Below the pieces are notes generated by a model, which ran no database searches, was not told where the DNA came from, and saw nothing but the letters and a program-made list of their open reading frames with translations. From NCBI GenBank assembly GCA_020345785.1, contig CP070771.1, positions 6,221,654 to 6,251,606 of the forward strand: a stretch of DNA of 29,953 nt, read 5' to 3'. This DNA comes from Desulfobacterales bacterium. Its GTDB lineage: Bacteria; Desulfobacterota; Desulfobacteria; Desulfobacterales; JAFDCJ01. Each line of letters opens with the position of its first letter. Position 1 is the first letter of the stretch. This document shows, in pieces, positions 1 to 7,736 of this stretch. Position numbers and translations under genes: made by a program.

Positions 1-117
1 ATAAACCAACTTCAAAAAGGCGGATACTGCATTAATTATGACGCTGGTTATAGAATAATAAATACACCCCCCGATGGTCAATTTGTAACAGGAAAACGGT
101 CAATTGTCGATGAATAA
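1..117 (+). CDS. possible 3' end of a gene entering from the left edge
   Basis: Frame 1 is open from the first base to a TAA at 115-117 (38 codons, ending ...GKRSIVDE), while the other two forward frames stop early. The segment is rich in Tyr, Gly and Asn. It may be the C-terminus of an upstream gene, but an open stretch of this length can arise by chance and I recognise no family. The 55 bp that follow lead to the ribosome site of the next gene. Confidence 0.25.
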   Translation: MNQLQKGGYCINYDAGYRIINTPPDGQFVTGKRSIVDE

Positions 118-172
118 CCAACCGATTTTCCACGTGTTCGATATATAGCCATTAAACAATCAGGAGGAAGTC

Positions 173-1414
173 ATGAAAAAAATTATCATTCTAGGTTCAG
201 GTGCCGGCGGCACGATGGTGGCCAACAATTTGCGTAAAAAGTTAAGCCCCAGACATTGGGAAATCACCATCATCGATAATGACGAAATCCATCATTACCA
301 GCCCGGGTGGTTGTTCATCCCCTTCGAAGTTTACACACCTGAAGATTGTCAAAAGCCCAAACGGGAATTTATCCCTTCCGGTGTCAATTTCGTTCTGGAT
401 GAGGTTGTCGGTGTGGATAAGAGCAGCCGCACGGTGGAAGGTAAAAAGGGCAAATATGATTATGATTGGTTGATCATCGCCAGCGGATGCACGATTGTAC
501 CCGAGGAAGTCGAAGGCATGAAGGCAGATTACTACAATAATATTCACGATTTTTACACCCTTGAGGGTGCAGTAAAGCTGCGCGAGAAAATGAGATATTT
601 TAAAAAAGGAAGGGTAGTGGTCAACATCGCCGAATTGCCCTACAAGTGCCCGGTGGCGCCGCTGGAATTTATCTTTATGGCCGATTGGTTTTTCGATGTC
701 AAAGGTGTGCGAAAGGACGTCGAAATCGAGTTGGTCACCCCCATGGCCGGCGCCTTCTCAAAACCGATTGCCTCCAGTATCCTGGGTGATATCGCCATTC
801 AAAAGAATATTAAGGTTACCCCCAATTTTGATATCGCGAAGGTCAACTCGGAGGAAAAAACCATCGAATCCCATAAAGGAGAGAAGGTAGATTATGATCT
901 ACTGGTAGCCATTCCACCAAATTTCGGCGCCGGGTTCCTTGAAGGTTCAGGTCTGGAAGATCCCCTTCGATTTGTCGAAACAGACCATTTCACCCTGAAA
1001 GCAAAAAACGCGGACAACATCTATGTGGTCGGCGATGCCACCAACGTTCCGGCATCCAAGGCCGGCGCAGTTGCCCACTACGAATCAGAAACCGTGGTCG
1101 AAAACATCCGGCGTGAAATTGACGGCCAGGAACCCAGGGGCACATTTGACGGACATGCCACCTGCTTTATCTGTTCAGGCTACGAAAAAGCGTTTCTGAT
1201 CGACTTTAACTATGAATACGAACCCCTGCCGGGCAAATTTCCTTTCCCGGGTATCGGTCCCTTCAGTCTGCTTGGCGACAGCTACTTAAATTACTGGGGC
1301 AAAATGATGTTTAAATGGGTCTATTGGAACATGATGCTCAAAGGCGTTGAGCTACCCTTAGAGGATCAATTGACAATGGCCGGCAAATTGCGGCACACCC
1401 CGGTGACGGCATAA
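173..1414 (+). CDS. sqr: sulfide:quinone oxidoreductase-like FAD flavoprotein
   Basis: Flavoprotein of the SQR / flavocytochrome c sulfide dehydrogenase superfamily, expected to oxidise sulfide at the membrane and pass electrons to quinone. Residues 8-13 (GSGAGG) form the N-terminal FAD-binding Rossmann motif, and VVGDAT at 285-290 is the second FAD contact. Cysteines sit where SQRs carry redox cysteines: Cys106 (ASGC), Cys159 (PYKCPVAP) and Cys331/Cys334 (CFIC). The C-terminal 60 residues are aromatic and amphipathic (around NYWGKMMFKWVYWNMML), fitting monotopic membrane attachment. The length of 413 aa is normal for the family. The start has a strong AGGAGG site 6 bp upstream. The next gene begins 10 bp after the stop and encodes DUF1641, a frequent partner. 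Sulfide as substrate is inferred from the family; polysulfide or another thiol is possible. Confidence 0.85.
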   Translation: MKKIIILGSGAGGTMVANNLRKKLSPRHWEITIIDNDEIHHYQPGWLFIPFEVYTPEDCQKPKREFIPSGVNFVLDEVVGVDKSSRTVEGKKGKYDYDWLIIASGCTIVPEEVEGMKADYYNNIHDFYTLEGAVKLREKMRYFKKGRVVVNIAELPYKCPVAPLEFIFMADWFFDVKGVRKDVEIELVTPMAGAFSKPIASSILGDIAIQKNIKVTPNFDIAKVNSEEKTIESHKGEKVDYDLLVAIPPNFGAGFLEGSGLEDPLRFVETDHFTLKAKNADNIYVVGDATNVPASKAGAVAHYESETVVENIRREIDGQEPRGTFDGHATCFICSGYEKAFLIDFNYEYEPLPGKFPFPGIGPFSLLGDSYLNYWGKMMFKWVYWNMMLKGVELPLEDQLTMAGKLRHTPVTA

Positions 1415-1424
1415 GGAGGCAGCC

Positions 1425-2117
1425 ATGACAAACGAAGAATTAATTCTGGAGCGACTCGATCGCATAGAAGCCCAGCTGGCTCCGATTACCCATACTGCCA
1501 GCGGTATTAGAGAACTGCGCGAAGACTTAATTCCTTTGAGCGGTCAAGCTATCCGCCTTTTAATCCGGGAATTGGAAGATGTGGAGTCCAGTTTCCAGTT
1601 GGAGGATTTGATGACCCTGCTGAAGCGGTCGTTGCGCAGCGTCAAAGACATCGTATTCGCCCTGGATCAGCTGGAAAACATCGTAGACTTTACCCTGACG
1701 ATTGAGCCGCTGCTCAAGTCCGCTGTACCCCAGATAATAAATTATCTGGATGATCTAGAACAGCGCGGCGTGCTGCGGATCATCACCTCGATGCTGGATG
1801 TCCGTGCGAAAATTGCTGCAGCATACAGTCCGGAGGATATCGATCAAATCGGCGACGGCGCGGTGGCCGCACTCGGATTGGCCAAAAAGCTGAGTGATCC
1901 GCAAGCGAAACATTTTTTGGAGAAATTTGCTGAACTCCCGTCTAAAGTCGATCTGGCCGGTGCCAAACCTTTAGGGCTATTCGGAATGTTGGGTGCATTG
2001 TCCAGCAAACAGGCGCGGGAAGGTCTCGGTGTACTCATGGAAATAACCAAGGCTATGGGAGAGCTTAAAAACGGCGGCAGCCAAAAAATTTCGGGAGAAT
2101 CAGAGCCAATTGCCTGA
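1425..2117 (+). CDS. DUF1641 family protein
   Basis: A 230-residue, largely helical soluble protein of the DUF1641 type (my recognition of the family pattern). It has an N-terminal amphipathic helix (LDRIEAQLAPI) and then hydrophobic heptad-like helices, including a LEQRGVL...L segment near the middle. There is no signal peptide, cysteine cluster or cofactor motif. AAGGAGG lies just before the ATG, and the gene is only 10 bp behind the SQR-like gene, so the two are almost certainly co-transcribed. In other bacteria DUF1641 proteins accompany SQR-like flavoproteins or formate dehydrogenase subunits. An accessory or membrane-docking role is inferred; the biochemical function is not established. 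Confidence 0.8.
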   Translation: MTNEELILERLDRIEAQLAPITHTASGIRELREDLIPLSGQAIRLLIRELEDVESSFQLEDLMTLLKRSLRSVKDIVFALDQLENIVDFTLTIEPLLKSAVPQIINYLDDLEQRGVLRIITSMLDVRAKIAAAYSPEDIDQIGDGAVAALGLAKKLSDPQAKHFLEKFAELPSKVDLAGAKPLGLFGMLGALSSKQAREGLGVLMEITKAMGELKNGGSQKISGESEPIA

Positions 2118-2157
2118 TCGCTTCGGTGTTGACAGCTTGATTGATAACGCATGGATA

Positions 2158-2202
2158 CGGGTGTCTGCCATATCTAACCCAAGCCCGCAATGAGGACACC
2201 CG
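2158..2202 (+). promoter_or_regulatory. inverted repeat in the leader of the 147-aa gene
   Basis: CGGGTGTC (2158-2165) and GACACCCG (2195-2202) are perfect 8-bp complements around a 29-nt loop, directly upstream of the ribosome site of the 147-aa gene. A TTGACA hexamer lies at 2129-2134, but no convincing -10 follows at 16-18 bp. It could be an operator or an mRNA stem. Confidence 0.4.
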
Positions 2203-2226
2203 CATGAAGTCTAGGGGAGAATTCCT

Positions 2227-2670
2227 ATGGAAAAGCAGATGGTCCAATGTGAAGACGGGCGCCGCCGACAGGCCCGCATTCATGGAATTCCCAAGCAGGA
2301 AGGGGATTTCAAGATCTGGAAAGCCGGCGTCCGCTTAAAAGGCAAACACGTCGCCGGAGAAGCCTGGTACAGCTATAAAACCAAGACCTGGTATTTCCTG
2401 GCGGACCCGGAAGGCAAGCACGTTCACCTGATGGAGCGTCTGAATACACAGCTCAAAGAGGAGTCTATCAGACAGCTTGAAGAGCAGTTGAAGGTGCTTG
2501 AATCCCGGCACATGGTGGAGCAGAAAAAGATTGCCCAACATCGCACCGCCAAGGAAGCCATTGAAAATGAGATGGAGGCGCTTAAAAACAAAATAAAACT
2601 GGTGAAATCAGGGGCTCCACTGGAATCGGACAAGCCGCTGGAATACTCGCGTCATGTAAAGCGGCAATAG
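2227..2670 (+). CDS. small coiled-coil protein of unknown function
   Basis: I recognise no family. The protein (147 aa) has two parts. Residues 1-75 are basic with many aromatics (GEAWYSYKTKTWYFLADPEGKH), suggesting a small beta-rich domain. Residues about 76-130 are a charged helix with heptad spacing (LKEESIRQLEEQLKVLESRH), probably a coiled coil. There is no signal peptide or membrane segment. An AGGGGAGA ribosome site precedes the ATG by about 6 bp, supporting translation. It lies 109 bp after the DUF1641 gene on the same strand and may be in its operon or have its own promoter. It is followed by a strong hairpin at 2783-2814. Confidence 0.65.
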   Translation: MEKQMVQCEDGRRRQARIHGIPKQEGDFKIWKAGVRLKGKHVAGEAWYSYKTKTWYFLADPEGKHVHLMERLNTQLKEESIRQLEEQLKVLESRHMVEQKKIAQHRTAKEAIENEMEALKNKIKLVKSGAPLESDKPLEYSRHVKRQ

Positions 2671-2782
2671 TCAATATCGATGAACAATCAACTGAACCAA
2701 ACCCCTTGAGTCCTAATATACAAAAGAGGTCGGAAAAGCCAGCGGTGAGATAATCGTTCGATCCGATCCCCTCAAAAGACCG

Positions 2783-2814
2783 GCAGGCGAAACAGCCAAT
2801 CAGGTTTCGCCTGC
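2783..2814. terminator. hairpin between convergent genes, possible bidirectional terminator
   Basis: GCAGGCGAAA (2783-2792) pairs perfectly with TTTCGCCTGC (2805-2814) around a 12-nt loop. It lies between the end of the plus-strand 147-aa gene and the end of the minus-strand DUF2156 gene, the expected place for a terminator, but no clear T-tract follows on either strand. Confidence 0.5.
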
Positions 2815-2843
2815 GGACGGTTCAGTTTCCAGGATAAAATTTA

Positions 2844-3734
2844 TCAAAATGAGCCTGTCAGCGCTACGCGATATTTACGGAGAAATTCTACCGGATGGTA
2901 GGATAGTTTGGCCTTGCGAAGGCCTTCGTCGTTTAAATCCTGTTCACGGTTTACCAATGCAAAATCGGCCGCCTCATGCGCCAGAAACATCTGATTGATG
3001 GCCTGGTAAACTCCTTTGTACTGCGTGTCGCCTTTTTCAAAGTGGATCACGACCGTGTCTTGAGTCAAACGGTCGGCAACCGTGTAGGCCGCCATTCTGC
3101 CATCGACAATAATGGCGCCCCCCATGGTACCGTCCAAATTCTGCCAGTCCGTAAGTATCTTGGAAATTGCTTTATTTTCAGCTGAAAGAACCTCGGAGGA
3201 CTCGCAATCCCGCCAGGTACACCAATCTTCCTGCATGTCCATCGCTTGTTTGATTAAATCAGGTCCGAACGGGACATAGGTATACTCGTAATTCTTTATA
3301 AATTGGTTGAACAGGTTCTTTTTTTTGTGATAGCGGTTGCCCCTTAATTCAATGAGATCCTGCACCGCATATACGTAATCCCAATGTTCTCTTGCCTCGG
3401 CAGTTTCTATCCGATTTCCCAGAGCTGCACGCCAGCATTCGACCAGCTTTTCCGGTACCCGAATGAATATCATCGGGGTATTTATTCGTCCGGCGAATCT
3501 GCTTTGCCAGTCGATTAAATCCCACGCGCCAATCGGCGCCCACCAATACGCCTCGGGACGAGTTTGCTTGATCCATACTATTTTCTCATCCCAGGCCCAG
3601 CTCAAACCGTAATCTTCAGCCCAGGCCCACAAATTCAGAAAACTGTAATCGGAAGCAACCTGGGGGCAGGAATCCAGCAGCTTGTTATATTCATTTTGTT
3701 TATCCAGGCGTATCGGTTCAAAATTTAGATTCAT
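2844..3734 (-). CDS. DUF2156 (phosphatidylglycerol lysyltransferase C-terminal-like) protein
   Basis: About 296 residues resembling the DUF2156 family, which has a duplicated GNAT-like acyltransferase fold related to the catalytic part of aminoacyl-phosphatidylglycerol synthases. Recognisable traits are the opening FEPIRLDKQNEYNKLL, aromatic SDYSFLNLWAW, a central NRYHKKKNLFNQF motif, and GGAIIVDGRMAAYTVADR followed by a late FEKGD segment. There is no membrane domain, so it is a soluble stand-alone member; such proteins are common in anaerobes and their substrate is unknown. I place the start at 3734 because the family-like sequence begins there and it gives a 17-bp overlap with the flavodoxin-like gene. 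An upstream ATG at 3779 would add 15 residues and lengthen the overlap. No clear ribosome site separates the two choices, so translational coupling is likely. Confidence 0.72.
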   Translation of the reverse strand: MNLNFEPIRLDKQNEYNKLLDSCPQVASDYSFLNLWAWAEDYGLSWAWDEKIVWIKQTRPEAYWWAPIGAWDLIDWQSRFAGRINTPMIFIRVPEKLVECWRAALGNRIETAEAREHWDYVYAVQDLIELRGNRYHKKKNLFNQFIKNYEYTYVPFGPDLIKQAMDMQEDWCTWRDCESSEVLSAENKAISKILTDWQNLDGTMGGAIIVDGRMAAYTVADRLTQDTVVIHFEKGDTQYKGVYQAINQMFLAHEAADFALVNREQDLNDEGLRKAKLSYHPVEFLRKYRVALTGSF

Positions 3735-4335
3735 GACGAAGAACTTCGGTAAACTCCTTTCCTGCTTGATATGCTTCATCCAAATATTGCGGAAATTTTA
3801 ACACATCCCCCTCAAAATCAAGACCTCGATAGAGAAGTGCTTTCCAGAGTTCCATATCAATAACTTCAAAGAAATACTTCAGACTGAGCAGTATTCCGTC
3901 AAACAATTTTTTACCCTTTGTGGCACCGGCGGAGATGAAAAGCCCTTTTCGGTGTGTGGTTTGTTGAGCCCTGGAAGTCTTTTCAATCCAGTATTTTTTA
4001 ACCCAAAGAGATTGAAAACGGTCCATTAGAATCTTTGTGTGGGCACTGACCGTATAAAAAAAGACCGGCGAAGCCAGCATTAAACCATGGGAGGCCAAAA
4101 TTTGATTCCGCGCTTTCTGAAAATCGTCTTTTAGCCTGCATTCACCGGCCTTATTGCAGCCGTAAATCTCAAGACAGGGAGACATTTTTAAGTCTCGCAA
4201 TACGATTTCTTCCACTTGGGCTCCTGAATCGACTGCACCCGCCACCGCTTTTTTCAAGAGCGTTGCCGTATTGCCTGTTCTTCGCGGGCTACCATACACG
4301 GCAACTATCCTTGGCTCTTTCACATTTATATCCAT
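3718..4335 (-). CDS. flavodoxin-like / NADPH-dependent FMN reductase family protein
   Basis: A 205-aa FMN-binding redox protein of the flavodoxin-like fold. GSPRRTGNT at residues 15-23 is the phosphate-binding loop for FMN. SPVFFYTVSAHTKILMDR at about 89-106 is the second flavin loop and dimer contact of this family. Cysteines 54, 60 and 66 (C-x5-C-x5-C before RLKDD) occupy the place of the iron-sulfur motif of archaeal Isf-type proteins, but the pattern is looser and one cysteine short, so a 4Fe-4S cluster is doubtful. Overlap with the DUF2156 gene downstream suggests a two-gene operon. Expected to act in the cytoplasm in electron transfer or quinone/azo/nitro reduction; the substrate cannot be told. 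Confidence 0.8.
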   Translation of the reverse strand: MDINVKEPRIVAVYGSPRRTGNTATLLKKAVAGAVDSGAQVEEIVLRDLKMSPCLEIYGCNKAGECRLKDDFQKARNQILASHGLMLASPVFFYTVSAHTKILMDRFQSLWVKKYWIEKTSRAQQTTHRKGLFISAGATKGKKLFDGILLSLKYFFEVIDMELWKALLYRGLDFEGDVLKFPQYLDEAYQAGKEFTEVLRHESKF

Positions 4336-4448
4336 GCGCTTTCGTGATTAATTTGCCCTATTTGGTTCCGGTTCATCCGGGTTAGGTGCTTAGCCAAGCG
4401 AAACCGACAGATTTCAGTTGTTTTCAAAATAGCCGGAATACCTTTCTT

Positions 4449-4469
4449 CGACATTCGAGATTCGATATT
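4449..4469. repeat. heptad repeat, word cgaNatt x3
   Basis: Three consecutive 7-bp units, cgacatt, cgagatt and cgatatt, lie 17 bp beyond the stop codon of the exonuclease III gene. The 14-bp sequence at 4446-4459 (CTTCGACATTCGAG) recurs exactly at 18538-18551, in the gap between the AraM-like and kinase genes, so this is a dispersed element. Confidence 0.7.
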
Positions 4470-4485
4470 CTCTTTTTTAGTTATT

Positions 4486-5286
4486 TCAGATCTCAAGCAC
4501 CAGCCCAATCGGACAATGATCCGATCCATATATGTCATTGTTGATGGTTGTCTCTTTAATCCAGCCTTTGTCGATCATGTCCCGGGTTACAAAAAAATAA
4601 TCAATACGCCACCCGATGTTGCGGTCTCGCGCCTTGAAGCGGTAGGTCCACCACGAGTATTTTATCGTGTCCGGGTTAAAATAACGAAAGGTATCGACGT
4701 ATTCGTTTTGTATTATACGGTCGAGCCAGTCCCGCTCAATTCTTAAAAAGCCGGAAGTATTTTCATTGGCTTTCGGGTTTTTCAGATCGATTTCATTGTG
4801 GGCGGTATTGTAATCTCCTGTGATGAGAAGACTTCGTCCCTGCTTTTTATACTCATCTGCGTAATTGAAAAATGCTTCGTAAAAATCAAGTTTGTACTGC
4901 AGCCGTTCTTCACTCATCTGTCCGTTGGGAAAATATACGTTAAAAAAAACGAAATCATCGAAATCCATTTCCAGAATGCGGCCCTCATCATCGTATTTGG
5001 GTTCACCGATGCCGTGTTTGACACGTGTGGGTTTGATTCGCGCATAAACGGCAACACCGCTGTATCCCTTTTTCACAGTGGCATGGGACCAATGGGATTC
5101 ATATCCTTGGATGTCGGCGATTTCCGGGGTAAGCTGGGACTGCTGGAGTTTGGTTTCCTGCAAAGCAATAATGTCGGCGTCCAATTGCTTGAAGGAGCCG
5201 AAAAAATCCTTTTTTACAGCGGCTCGCAGTCCGTTTACATTCCAGGAGATCAGCGATATTCTTTTCTTCTTCTTTTTCGTGGTCAT
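4486..5286 (-). CDS. xth: exodeoxyribonuclease III
   Basis: Exonuclease III-type AP endonuclease of the endonuclease/exonuclease/phosphatase fold, which cleaves DNA 5' to abasic sites in base excision repair. All active-site motifs are visible in 266 aa: SWNVNG (Asn16), LQETK (Glu44, metal ligand), NVYFPNG (Tyr118), GDYNTAH (Asp158, Asn160), WRIDYFF (Asp229) and the terminal GSDHCPIGL (Asp256, His257). The length is typical. The N-terminus carries a run of lysines (TTKKKKKR) ahead of the domain. It appears to be a single-gene unit: upstream is a 168-bp gap with an inverted repeat, downstream a heptad repeat. Function is well supported by the motifs. Confidence 0.95.
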   Translation of the reverse strand: MTTKKKKKRISLISWNVNGLRAAVKKDFFGSFKQLDADIIALQETKLQQSQLTPEIADIQGYESHWSHATVKKGYSGVAVYARIKPTRVKHGIGEPKYDDEGRILEMDFDDFVFFNVYFPNGQMSEERLQYKLDFYEAFFNYADEYKKQGRSLLITGDYNTAHNEIDLKNPKANENTSGFLRIERDWLDRIIQNEYVDTFRYFNPDTIKYSWWTYRFKARDRNIGWRIDYFFVTRDMIDKGWIKETTINNDIYGSDHCPIGLVLEI

Positions 5287-5343
5287 TCTCTCGACTCTAA
5301 CGGAGTTAAAAAAATAAATCGATCATTTTGACAATAATGGGTG

Positions 5344-5430
5344 AAGACACGAAAAAGAAGTAAAAAATTTTTCTTGTTTTTTGAAGTTTATGAAAAGGTT
5401 AAAATATACTTCTTTGCGCCTTCGTGTCTT
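5344..5430. repeat. two-part inverted repeat in the xth upstream gap
   Basis: AAGACACGAA (5344-5353) matches TTCGTGTCTT (5421-5430) perfectly in inverted orientation. Inside it AAGAAGTA (5355-5362) pairs with TACTTCTT (5407-5414). The right arm carries a 5-nt longer joint (tgcgcc). The right arm reads roughly in 7-bp words (ctttgcg, ccttcgt, gtcttat) and lies about 25 bp after the stop of the small unknown gene. It resembles the other gap elements but is less regular. Confidence 0.6.
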
Positions 5431-5454
5431 ATTGGCTAAGTGTCCGCAGCTGAT

Positions 5455-6003
5455 TTACTTACCCAACAATCGGTTGACTCTGCCATTCAGACTGCTGTTG
5501 GGTGTGGCCTTCAAAACGCCGCTAATCGAAACGAAACACTGCCTGACGATTGCCGTTTTGGGCCGTGATGATTCCAGCTGTGCATCAATGGTTTTCAAAT
5601 CAGCCATCAATTCGGTCAGGGTATCAAAGTCCAGCCCCAGAGAGCCGACTTGGTCTTTTATTTCTGTAACAATTTGCTCAACCGCCTGCCGGCCGGCCAA
5701 ATTTAACAGCGGTTCATCACCAAGTTTGGTTGACTCGCCGGCATCCGAAGCAGGTGGCCCGACTAAGTTTTGCACCATCTCTGATCCAGCCGCGCTGATT
5801 CCAATCCCACCGGAAAGCGTTCTAATTTCCACCAGCTGTGAGCCGATCAGCCCCTCGGCCACCCTGGATGCGGCATCCCGCTCCAGGCCTATCAGTCCGC
5901 CGATATCATACATGGATACCTGTACCGAAGAATCACCGCGGGTTTGTTCAAACAATTGAATTAAAAACTGCTTGCCGGTTTCATCAATGTCACAATCTGT
6001 CAT
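5455..6003 (-). CDS. small protein of unknown function, possible winged-helix
   Basis: About 182 residues, no family recognised. The N-terminal 70 residues (KQFLIQLFEQT...VSMYDIGGLIGLERDAASRVAEGLIGSQLVEIRTL) have the helix-turn-helix-then-hairpin rhythm of a winged-helix domain, with GLIGLERDAASRV as a possible recognition region and a following GGIGISAAG wing-like turn. The rest is a helical segment with a conserved-looking QLESSRPKTAIVRQC. I choose the ATG at 6003, 4 bp after the stop of the epimerase gene, because GGGGGAAGGA at the end of that gene can serve as ribosome site; the ATG at 6045 would create an overlap. It is therefore probably translationally coupled to the epimerase gene upstream. 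The DNA-binding idea is only a structural guess. Confidence 0.6.
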   Translation of the reverse strand: MTDCDIDETGKQFLIQLFEQTRGDSSVQVSMYDIGGLIGLERDAASRVAEGLIGSQLVEIRTLSGGIGISAAGSEMVQNLVGPPASDAGESTKLGDEPLLNLAGRQAVEQIVTEIKDQVGSLGLDFDTLTELMADLKTIDAQLESSRPKTAIVRQCFVSISGVLKATPNSSLNGRVNRLLGK

Positions 6004-6007
6004 ATCA

Positions 6008-6919
6008 TCAATTTGATCCTTCCCCCACAACCGCTCGAATTGCATCTTTGATTTGTGCGTAGCGAAACGAAAATCCGTGGCTTAACAGTTTATCAGGAAC
6101 TGTCCGCTGACTGGCTAAAAACACGTTACCGAATTCACCCATAACGAGGCGAATCATAAAAGCCGGTGCCGGCATAACAGATGGACGCTTCAAAACCTCG
6201 CCCAGCGTTCGGGCCAGATCACGATATTGAATCTGGTTGGGAGCGCAGAAATTCACGGCACCTTCGATTTGATCACTTTCCAGGATAAATAGGATGGCCG
6301 CCATCAGGTCATCCAGATGCATCCAGGGAAACCATTGCTTCCCGCTTCCCATAGAGCCGCCAACAAATAGTTTAAAGGCCGGAATCATTTTGGCCATGGC
6401 ACCGCCGTCTTTACCAATGATCACGCCGAAGCGCATAACAACTGCTCGAATTCCCTTATCGGCTGCCTGCATCGCCTCCTTTTCCCAATCCACCGATACT
6501 CCTGCCAGAAAGTCATTACCAGGTTTTTCATCCTCCTTGAGGATATCATCTCCCCGGTCTCCGTAAAATCCGGCGCCGGAAGCACTGCAGAGGGTAATGT
6601 TTGCTCCCGTGGGAAGCGCGGCGACAATATTGCGGGTGGTCAGTATGCGACTGTCGTATATTTGCTTTTTATAGCCGGCGGTCCAACGTTTGAATATCGT
6701 TGTTCCTGCCAGATTTACCACTGCATCGACATCTTCCAATTCTGTCTGCCATTTGCCCGGTTGAGTGGTGTCTGCTGAAATATAGCGGTAACTTTCATGA
6801 CGGATTCGATTCTGCCCGGCAGATCGGCCGGTAGCAATTATCCGGTGTCCTCGGTCCAGCAAATAGTCCGCAAGATTCGAGCCGACAAAGCCGGAACCGC
6901 CAGTGATGAGTATTTTCAT
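6008..6919 (-). CDS. TIGR01777-type NAD(P)-dependent epimerase (YfcH-like)
   Basis: Extended short-chain dehydrogenase of the TIGR01777 family (E. coli YfcH and relatives). It opens with GGSGFVGSNLADYLL, whose GGSGFVG (7-13) binds NAD(P). A VVNLAGTTI segment follows, then SASGAGFYG in the position of the catalytic Ser and Tyr, and MRFGVIIGKDGGAM. The C-terminal part has the family's DUF1731-like ending (LLSHGFSFRY). At 303 aa it is full length. The true substrate of this family is not known. A sigma-70-like promoter at 6970-6998 and a GGGGGGG ribosome site next to the ATG support this start; the small unknown gene follows in the same transcript. Confidence 0.85.
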   Translation of the reverse strand: MKILITGGSGFVGSNLADYLLDRGHRIIATGRSAGQNRIRHESYRYISADTTQPGKWQTELEDVDAVVNLAGTTIFKRWTAGYKKQIYDSRILTTRNIVAALPTGANITLCSASGAGFYGDRGDDILKEDEKPGNDFLAGVSVDWEKEAMQAADKGIRAVVMRFGVIIGKDGGAMAKMIPAFKLFVGGSMGSGKQWFPWMHLDDLMAAILFILESDQIEGAVNFCAPNQIQYRDLARTLGEVLKRPSVMPAPAFMIRLVMGEFGNVFLASQRTVPDKLLSHGFSFRYAQIKDAIRAVVGEGSN

Positions 6920-6969
6920 ACCCCCCCCTTACCCCACGAATCACGCGGGACACGTTCGTTTACCGCTTC

Positions 6970-6998
6970 ATCGTATGTAGTGAAAAGGGATTTGTCAA
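6970..6998 (-). promoter_or_regulatory. sigma-70-type promoter for the epimerase operon
   Basis: On the minus strand TTGACA (6998-6993) is followed after exactly 17 bp by TACGAT (6975-6970). This matches the -35 consensus fully and the -10 in four of six positions. The predicted start point near 6963 gives a leader of about 45 nt before the epimerase ATG at 6919. Confidence 0.65.
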
Positions 6999-7096
6999 CA
7001 CTTGAGGAGCAATTAAAATATTGCGATATGAAGTATTTAGAATTTTATAAAAATGAACGATGACGAAAATTGAAGCGCGGCGGGCGGGCCGTAATT

Positions 7097-7120
7097 GCCG
7101 GAGGCACGGAGTCACCGAGG
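7097..7120. repeat. short octamer repeat overlapping the fur 3' end
   Basis: Three 8-bp units, gccggagg, cacggagt and caccgagg, run across the stop codon of the Fur-family gene at 7112. It is similar in style to the 7-bp arrays but has period 8, and it encodes part of that protein's terminal THPR tail. Confidence 0.5.
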
Positions 7121-7546
7121 GTGGGTTCTGTTTAAACAATCGGAGCAAATGCCGATAAATTCGAGTTTGTGGCCGATGATTTTATAGTCGGTGAATCCTT
7201 TTAGTTCATGTTTAATCGCCACATCAAACTCAAGCGGCGCATCATCCACCCGATCACAGTGAATGCAGCGGATGTGGTAATGATAACCAGCCACACCATC
7301 AAACCGTTTCTGCGTGCAACCCAGTTCAAGCCTCTGAATTTCACCGCTTTCGGAGAGAATTTCAAGATTACGATAGACGGTTCCAAGGCTGATGCGTGGC
7401 AGACGCTTACGAACCATTTCGTAGATCTCATCAGCACTGGGATGGGTATGTACTTTTTGAAGTTCTTCCAGGATGACTTTACGCTGGCGCGTCATCCGAA
7501 GATTTGATTGCTTCAGCAAACCTGCAAACTCCCGGCATGTTGTCAA
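7112..7546 (-). CDS. Fur family regulator, PerR-like
   Basis: A 144-aa metalloregulator. The N-terminal winged helix has NLRMTRQRKVILEEL and the DNA-reading ISLGTVYRNLEIL. The structural zinc site is complete: C94-x2-C97 (CIHC) and C134-x2-C137 (CSDC). Asp83 in RFDG with His89 and His91 in GYHYH fit the regulatory metal site of PerR-type peroxide sensors better than Fur proper, so peroxide- or iron-dependent repression is the best inference. The start is a TTG with CCAGGA a few bases upstream; no in-frame ATG lies before Met18, which is already inside the DNA-binding domain. It stands alone, transcribed toward the epimerase genes. Its target genes are not evident here. Confidence 0.85.
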   Translation of the reverse strand: MTTCREFAGLLKQSNLRMTRQRKVILEELQKVHTHPSADEIYEMVRKRLPRISLGTVYRNLEILSESGEIQRLELGCTQKRFDGVAGYHYHIRCIHCDRVDDAPLEFDVAIKHELKGFTDYKIIGHKLEFIGICSDCLNRTHPR

Positions 7547-7628
7547 TAATCCTGGCGCTAAGAACCAGAATTTGGTTATCCTTTATCGTCTCGCAAGACG
7601 TAATATGAAAATCCCGACTCTTCCAACA

Positions 7629-7733
7629 CGCACCCCGCACCTCGCACCCCGCACCTCGCACCCCGCAACCCGCACCCCGTATCCCGCACCCCGTATCCCG
7701 CACCCCGTATCCCGCACCCCGTATCCCGCAACC
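7629..7733. repeat. 15-unit heptanucleotide tandem array
   Basis: Fifteen uninterrupted 7-bp units. The first seven are cgcaccc, cgcacct, cgcaccc, cgcacct, cgcaccc, cgcaacc and cgcaccc. Then cgtatcc alternates with cgcaccc, giving a 14-bp higher-order unit in four copies, and cgcaacc closes the array. There are no spacers, so it is not a CRISPR. The array ends 3 bp before the stop codon of the citrate synthase gene, i.e. it lies in that gene's 3' untranslated region, C-rich on the plus strand and G-rich in the transcript. Confidence 0.95.
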
Positions 7734-7736
7734 GCT

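Noticed and set aside
7036..7050. PerR-box-like TTAGAATTTTATAA near the fur gene
   Set aside because: The 7-1-7 spacing of a PerR box is not kept, and the region is AT-rich enough for chance matches.
7629..7733. CRISPR array
   Set aside because: Units are 7 bp with no spacers, and no cas gene is near.
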